Assembly (NCBI GenBank): GCA_019509685.1
Contig: JAEKLU010000123.1
Location: forward strand, 1-9,607
Length of the DNA: 9,607 bases
From: Mesorhizobium sp.
Lineage (GTDB): Bacteria > Pseudomonadota > Alphaproteobacteria > Rhizobiales > Rhizobiaceae
Direction: 5' to 3'
Part shown: positions 6,592-9,607 of the stretch, piece after piece
Numbering within the stretch: the stretch's first letter is position 1
Layout of the letters: each line of letters opens with the position of its first letter
Translations under genes and position numbers: made by a program
The notes under the pieces: generated by a model
Database searches by the model: none
What the model saw: the letters and a program-made list of their open reading frames with translations, nothing else
Told to the model about the DNA's origin: nothing

Positions 6592-7592
6592 GCGAAACGA
6601 CGCCGATGGTTGGGAAGAGCGACGGCGGCATTGCCGGCCGCATGCCGAAATTCATCCGCCGCGCCGATCCGGCGGTGCTGACGGCATTCGCCTGTATCGT
6701 GCTGCTGCTGTTCCTCGGCAGCCTCTATTCGCGCAGCTTCCTGTCGCCTGAATATCTGCTGCAGCAGCTCAAGGTGGCCTCGTTCCTCGGCGTCATCGCC
6801 ACCGGCATGATGCTGGTGGTCCTGCTCGGTCAGATCGACCTGTCGGTGCCGTGGTCGGTAGCCGCGGGCGCGATGATGGCCTGCGCCGCGGCCGCCTACG
6901 GTCCGGCCGGGGTGGTGTTGGCTATCCCGTTCGGCATCTTCTGCGGCGTCCTGATCGGCATCGTCAACGGCATCGGCGTCGCCTATCTGCGCATTCCCTC
7001 GATGATCATCACGCTCGCCACCAACGCCGTCGCGCAAGGGTTGATGGTGGTCTATACCGGCGGCTTCTCGCCACAGGATTCAGCGACCCGCGCCATGCGT
7101 TACCTCGCCACGGGCTTTACCATTCCGGGAGTGCCCAACGCGGTCATCATCTGGGCTGTCATCGGTGCGGCGATGGTGTTCGTGCTGACCCGCACCGGCT
7201 TTGGCCGCACCGTCTATGGCATCGGCAACCGCGAGCGCGCCGCCTATCTCTCGGGTATCGACACGCGCCGCGTGGTGATGATCGCCTTTGCCGTCTCCGG
7301 CGGGCTATCGGCCTTCGGTGGCGTGCTTCTGGCCGGCTATGCGTCCAAGGCGGCACAGTCGATGGGCGATGCCTATCTCTTGCCGTCGATCGCCGCCGTC
7401 GTGCTCGGCGGCACGTCGATCCTCGGCGGGCGCGGCTCCTATCTCGGCACGGTGGCGGGCGTGGTCCTGATCACGCTCTTGCAGTCCATCCTCTCGGTCA
7501 TGCAGATGCCGGAGGCGGGGCGGCAGATCATCTATGGCGTCGTCATCGTCGCCATGCTTCTGCTTTATGGCCGTGCGCCGGCGAGCCGCTGA
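6588..7592 (+). CDS. Inner-membrane permease 2 of the CUT2 ABC importer
   Basis: This is the second BPD_transp_2 permease, 334 residues. A polar cytoplasmic N-terminus (1-30) leads into the first membrane segment at about 31-47. The family motif appears as GQIDLSV (81-87), differing from the usual AGIDLSVG by Gln 82 and Pro 88. Further landmarks are GIVNGIGVAYLRIPSMIITLA (124-144), the coupling loop GRTVYGIGNRERAAYLSG (206-223) and LGGTSILGGRGSYLGTVAG (273-291). I chose GTG 6588 over GTG 6579. It repeats the four-base GTGA overlap seen at the previous junction, and GGAG at 6576-6579 lies eight bases before it. The gluconokinase gene begins two bases after its stop. Confidence 0.9.
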   Translation: MSETTPMVGKSDGGIAGRMPKFIRRADPAVLTAFACIVLLLFLGSLYSRSFLSPEYLLQQLKVASFLGVIATGMMLVVLLGQIDLSVPWSVAAGAMMACAAAAYGPAGVVLAIPFGIFCGVLIGIVNGIGVAYLRIPSMIITLATNAVAQGLMVVYTGGFSPQDSATRAMRYLATGFTIPGVPNAVIIWAVIGAAMVFVLTRTGFGRTVYGIGNRERAAYLSGIDTRRVVMIAFAVSGGLSAFGGVLLAGYASKAAQSMGDAYLLPSIAAVVLGGTSILGGRGSYLGTVAGVVLITLLQSILSVMQMPEAGRQIIYGVVIVAMLLLYGRAPASR

Positions 7593-7594
7593 CC

Positions 7595-8137
7595 GTGGAT
7601 GATGATGAGAAAGCAGCGCGGCCATTGAAGGCTGGCGTCAACAATATTGCCGCGGTGCCGGCCATTGTGGTCATGGGGGTGGCCGGTTCCGGCAAGACGG
7701 CCGTTGGCGAAGCGCTGGCCATGGCGGTCGGAGCAATCTACGTCGAGGGCGACAGGCTGCATCCGCCGGAAAACGTGGCGCGCATGGCGCGCGGCGAGGC
7801 GCTGACGGATGAATTGCGCGAGGGCTGGCTCGACGCCATAGGCGAGCGTATCGCCGCCGCTGTCACGGACCGCCGCAAGGTGGTTGTGGCTTGCTCGGCC
7901 TTGAAGCGCAGCTATCGCGACCGGTTGCGGGGTTTTTTCCCGGATATCGTCTTCCTCTATTTGAGGGTCGACCGCGCGATCGCCTGGCGGCGCGTCAACA
8001 ACCGCAGGGGCCACTTCATGCCGGCAAGCCTGGTCGACAGCCAGTTCGCCACGCTGGAAGAACCTGCCGACGATGAGCGGGCGGTGACAGTCGACGGAAC
8101 GCGCCCGGTGGCGGAGATTGTGAAAGAGCTCGGTTAG
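7595..8137 (+). CDS. gntK: Gluconokinase (thermoresistant type)
   Basis: This 180-residue cytoplasmic P-loop kinase phosphorylates D-gluconate with ATP to 6-phosphogluconate, feeding the Entner-Doudoroff and pentose phosphate pathways. The family's landmarks are all present: Walker A GVAGSGKT (28-35), EGDRLHPPENVARM (51-64) with GEALTD and GWL following, CSALKRSYRDRLR (100-112) and RRGHFMPASLVDSQFATLEEP (137-157). The EGD at 51-53 is DGD in most relatives. The length is normal (about 175). Start GTG 7595 is two bases after the permease stop, suggesting coupled translation, though its ribosome site (GCGAG) is weak. TTG 7625 and GTG 7655 are in-frame alternatives, and the first 20 residues are not conserved family sequence. 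It ends the operon, and no terminator is visible before the convergent gene. Confidence 0.93.
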   Translation: MDDDEKAARPLKAGVNNIAAVPAIVVMGVAGSGKTAVGEALAMAVGAIYVEGDRLHPPENVARMARGEALTDELREGWLDAIGERIAAAVTDRRKVVVACSALKRSYRDRLRGFFPDIVFLYLRVDRAIAWRRVNNRRGHFMPASLVDSQFATLEEPADDERAVTVDGTRPVAEIVKELG

Positions 8138-8146
8138 GACTTGCTT

Positions 8147-9292
8147 TCAGGCGCCTTCGTCGTCGATTGCGGCTTCCGTCGGCCGTTCGGTGAGCCGTAT
8201 GGCGCCGGACCAGACCATCATCTGTCCCGGACAGAGCTTGATCGTTTCGAGCATGTGGTCGCGCTTCGACAGAATGTAGCCTGCCTGAAGGGCGAGGTTC
8301 TTTGCCGTTTTATCCATCCCGGCCGATGCAGCCGCCTTTGGACCGGAACCGAGCTCGCGCACAATCGCCCGATAGTCGCGAAACGGGACCGTCTCCAGCG
8401 TCGCCATATGGAACAGCGCGGCTCCCGCGCGTGAGGCGAAGTTTGCCGGCGCGGAGGCTAGGTGGGTCCAGCCATGCTCGCCAAAAGCGGCTTCGGCGAA
8501 GGTGGAGCCGGCATAGACGGTGTTGGTCATAAGCACCACGCCATTCTCCTTGAGAACCTTCTGGATGCGTATCGTCACCTGGTAGGCGTCGGAGCGCTCG
8601 AAGACGATCCGGCTTTTCAGGAAGCGGTTCTCGACCTTGACCAAAGGCGGGTTGATGACATGGAGACCGAACTTGCTCGGCGTAAAACCATGGAACTCGG
8701 CGCTGACCTGATGGCCTTCGATGCCCGCCTCGTGAAGGGCGCGCTTGCCCATGATGGTCTGCGCCGTGAACTGATCGCACCAGACGATGGCGCCGCGCCC
8801 GCGCCGCAAGGCCTCGCGCAGGCTTTCGAGGCCTTCCAACCGGATGGTCGGCGACCAGCGGCGTCCGGGAACAAGGTGCGCGGCGAGCGTCAGCCGTCGG
8901 CGGTGAATGGCGGCGAGTTCTTCCGCGAACATGCTTTGCGTGTCGACGGTATCGCCAAGCACCGCCCTGACCGCGGCGTCGTAACGGGGGTATTCCTTGC
9001 GGAAATGGCGCTTGCGCCGGACCCTCGATACCCAGCCGCAGATCGCCTCCCAAGAGGAGACGGGCAGCACCGCATCGACCGCGAGATAGAAGCAGGCCAG
9101 CACGATCTCGCGCAGATCCCGATTGGAAAAGCTACGCAATTTGCCGGGGCGGACGAGCTTGCGGCTGAAGAAGCGGACGGCCTCGTCGCGCTCCGGCACT
9201 GGCACATCGGCAATGACCTCGGTGCGAAAGATATCGCTGGACGATGGCTGACGGTCGGCCTTGCGGGAATTGCCAAGCCAAGGCAGCCTCAT
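8147..9292 (-). CDS. LpxL/HtrB-like acyltransferase homologue, catalytic motif not seen
   Basis: This 381-residue protein resembles lipid A late acyltransferases only remotely. The match is the core RLEGLESLREALRRGRGAIVW (151-171, like the family's strand before the catalytic site), a middle ENRFLKSRIVF region (221-231), GVVLMTN (251-257), GAALF (290-294) and a C-terminal CPGQMMVW (354-361) where LpxL proteins have YPEQW-like sequence. The family's catalytic HX4D/E should fall near 172-178, but the sequence there is CDQFTAQ, with no His. The nearest candidate is HGF at 201-203. The N-terminal 60 residues are polar and no clear membrane anchor is seen, although 62-79 is moderately hydrophobic. 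Function is uncertain: a divergent acyltransferase for a surface lipid or polysaccharide, or a non-catalytic relative. The ATG at 9292 has a loose G-rich ribosome site (GGGGG, 9 bases off). The gene is convergent with gntK. Confidence 0.6.
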   Translation of the reverse strand: MRLPWLGNSRKADRQPSSSDIFRTEVIADVPVPERDEAVRFFSRKLVRPGKLRSFSNRDLREIVLACFYLAVDAVLPVSSWEAICGWVSRVRRKRHFRKEYPRYDAAVRAVLGDTVDTQSMFAEELAAIHRRRLTLAAHLVPGRRWSPTIRLEGLESLREALRRGRGAIVWCDQFTAQTIMGKRALHEAGIEGHQVSAEFHGFTPSKFGLHVINPPLVKVENRFLKSRIVFERSDAYQVTIRIQKVLKENGVVLMTNTVYAGSTFAEAAFGEHGWTHLASAPANFASRAGAALFHMATLETVPFRDYRAIVRELGSGPKAAASAGMDKTAKNLALQAGYILSKRDHMLETIKLCPGQMMVWSGAIRLTERPTEAAIDDEGA

Positions 9293-9322
9293 GCGTCAGA
9301 CCCCCGTTCCATCCCTAAATGG

Positions 9323-9369
9323 AGCATGATCTTGTCCGAGAACCGGTTCCCACTTTTCAGGATCACGCT
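9323..9369. repeat. Rhizobial palindromic intergenic repeat
   Basis: AGCATGATC (9323-9331) faces GATCACGCT (9361-9369), complementary at all but one position. Between them lies AACCGGTT (9341-9348), itself a palindrome, followed by CCCACTTTTC. I recognise this from memory as the short palindrome repeated many times between genes of Mesorhizobium and related Rhizobiales. It lies 30 bases upstream of the acyltransferase-like gene. CTTGTCCG inside it (9331-9338) also matches CGGACAAG at 9393-9400 in inverted orientation. Confidence 0.7.
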
Positions 9370-9432
9370 GCGCCGATTTACTGCGTCCAAGGCGGACAAG
9401 CAACCAAGGGCGGAGCGGGTCAGTGCGGAGGC

Positions 9433-9607
9433 TTAAATCTGCGACGTCAGTTCGGCCGGGAAATCGTCGTTATCGGCGTCACGCATGGCGGCGAGGCTGC
9501 GATTGTCGAGCACCTCGGCGATCGCATGGCGCACTTCCAGCATCATATGGCGATCCTGGCAGGTGGCCTCGTCGCAATCCTCGCAGCGCTGGTACTGCGT
9601 ACGGCTG
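9433..9607 (-). CDS. Rrf2-family transcriptional regulator, C-terminal part
   Basis: Translating the minus strand from the window edge to TAA at 9435-9433 gives 57 residues that continue from outside the window. It begins SRTQYQRCEDCDEATC, then runs through QDRHMMLEVRHAIAEVLDN to RSLAAM, ending in LTSQI. A cysteine cluster followed by a helix of the form R--M--VR-A---VLD--SLA is typical of the C-terminal half of Rrf2 regulators (IscR, RirA, NsrR, CymR relatives), where three cysteines can ligate an iron-sulfur cluster. Here the spacing is CX2CX4C, tighter than the CX5CX5C of IscR. The N-terminal winged helix is not in the window. The gene is upstream of, and on the same strand as, the acyltransferase-like gene, separated by 140 bases that include the repeat. 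Confidence 0.65.
   Translation of the reverse strand, partial: SRTQYQRCEDCDEATCQDRHMMLEVRHAIAEVLDNRSLAAMRDADNDDFPAELTSQI

Noticed and set aside
8462..9436. A 324-codon plus-strand frame opposite the acyltransferase-like gene
   Set aside because: The minus-strand frame has family-like motifs; the plus frame does not, and it runs through the intergenic repeat.
1..9607. CRISPR array, tRNA, rRNA or insertion sequence
   Set aside because: No regularly spaced repeats, no cloverleaf-like or rRNA-like sequence, and no transposase-like frame were seen on either strand.

Overview
This GC-rich window (few AT-rich stretches, strong G/C third-position bias) reads as chromosomal or replicon DNA of an alphaproteobacterium in the Rhizobiales, most like Mesorhizobium and relatives. 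The clues are a short palindromic intergenic element of the type scattered through rhizobial genomes (9323-9369), frequent GTG/TTG starts, and a ribose-type ABC operon of rhizobial style. The genus is inferred from overall look, not from a search.

Layout: position 1-3 is the start codon, on the minus strand, of a gene that lies outside the window; its ribosome binding site is visible. Divergent from it, on the plus strand, come an MFS permease (164-1396) and a LacI-family repressor resembling GntR (1438-2562, real start possibly 1534). A regulatory stretch of about 300 bases follows (2563-2860). It holds a perfect 14-bp palindrome overlapping a plausible -10 box, then an AT-rich island with a duplicated motif, then an untranslated leader. 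Next is a five-gene operon: periplasmic sugar-binding protein (2861-3988), a strong hairpin (3999-4025), duplicated ABC ATPase (4067-5614), two membrane permeases (5611-6591 and 6588-7592) and a gluconokinase (7595-8137). The last four genes overlap or nearly touch.

On the minus strand, ending 9 bases from the kinase, is an LpxL/HtrB-like acyltransferase homologue that seems to lack the usual catalytic His motif (8147-9292). Upstream of it are the repeat element and the C-terminal part of an Rrf2-type regulator with a cysteine cluster (9433-9607, continuing beyond the window).

How it fits together: a GntR-like repressor, a CUT2 ABC importer and gluconokinase form a self-contained uptake-and-phosphorylation module. 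The simplest reading is that the ABC system imports gluconate or a closely related sugar acid, the kinase makes 6-phosphogluconate for the Entner-Doudoroff or pentose phosphate pathway, and the repressor releases the palindrome when the ligand is present. Gluconate uptake is better known from GntP-type permeases, so an ABC importer in this role is the most interesting hypothesis here. The substrate is inferred from context only. No wholly new system was recognised.
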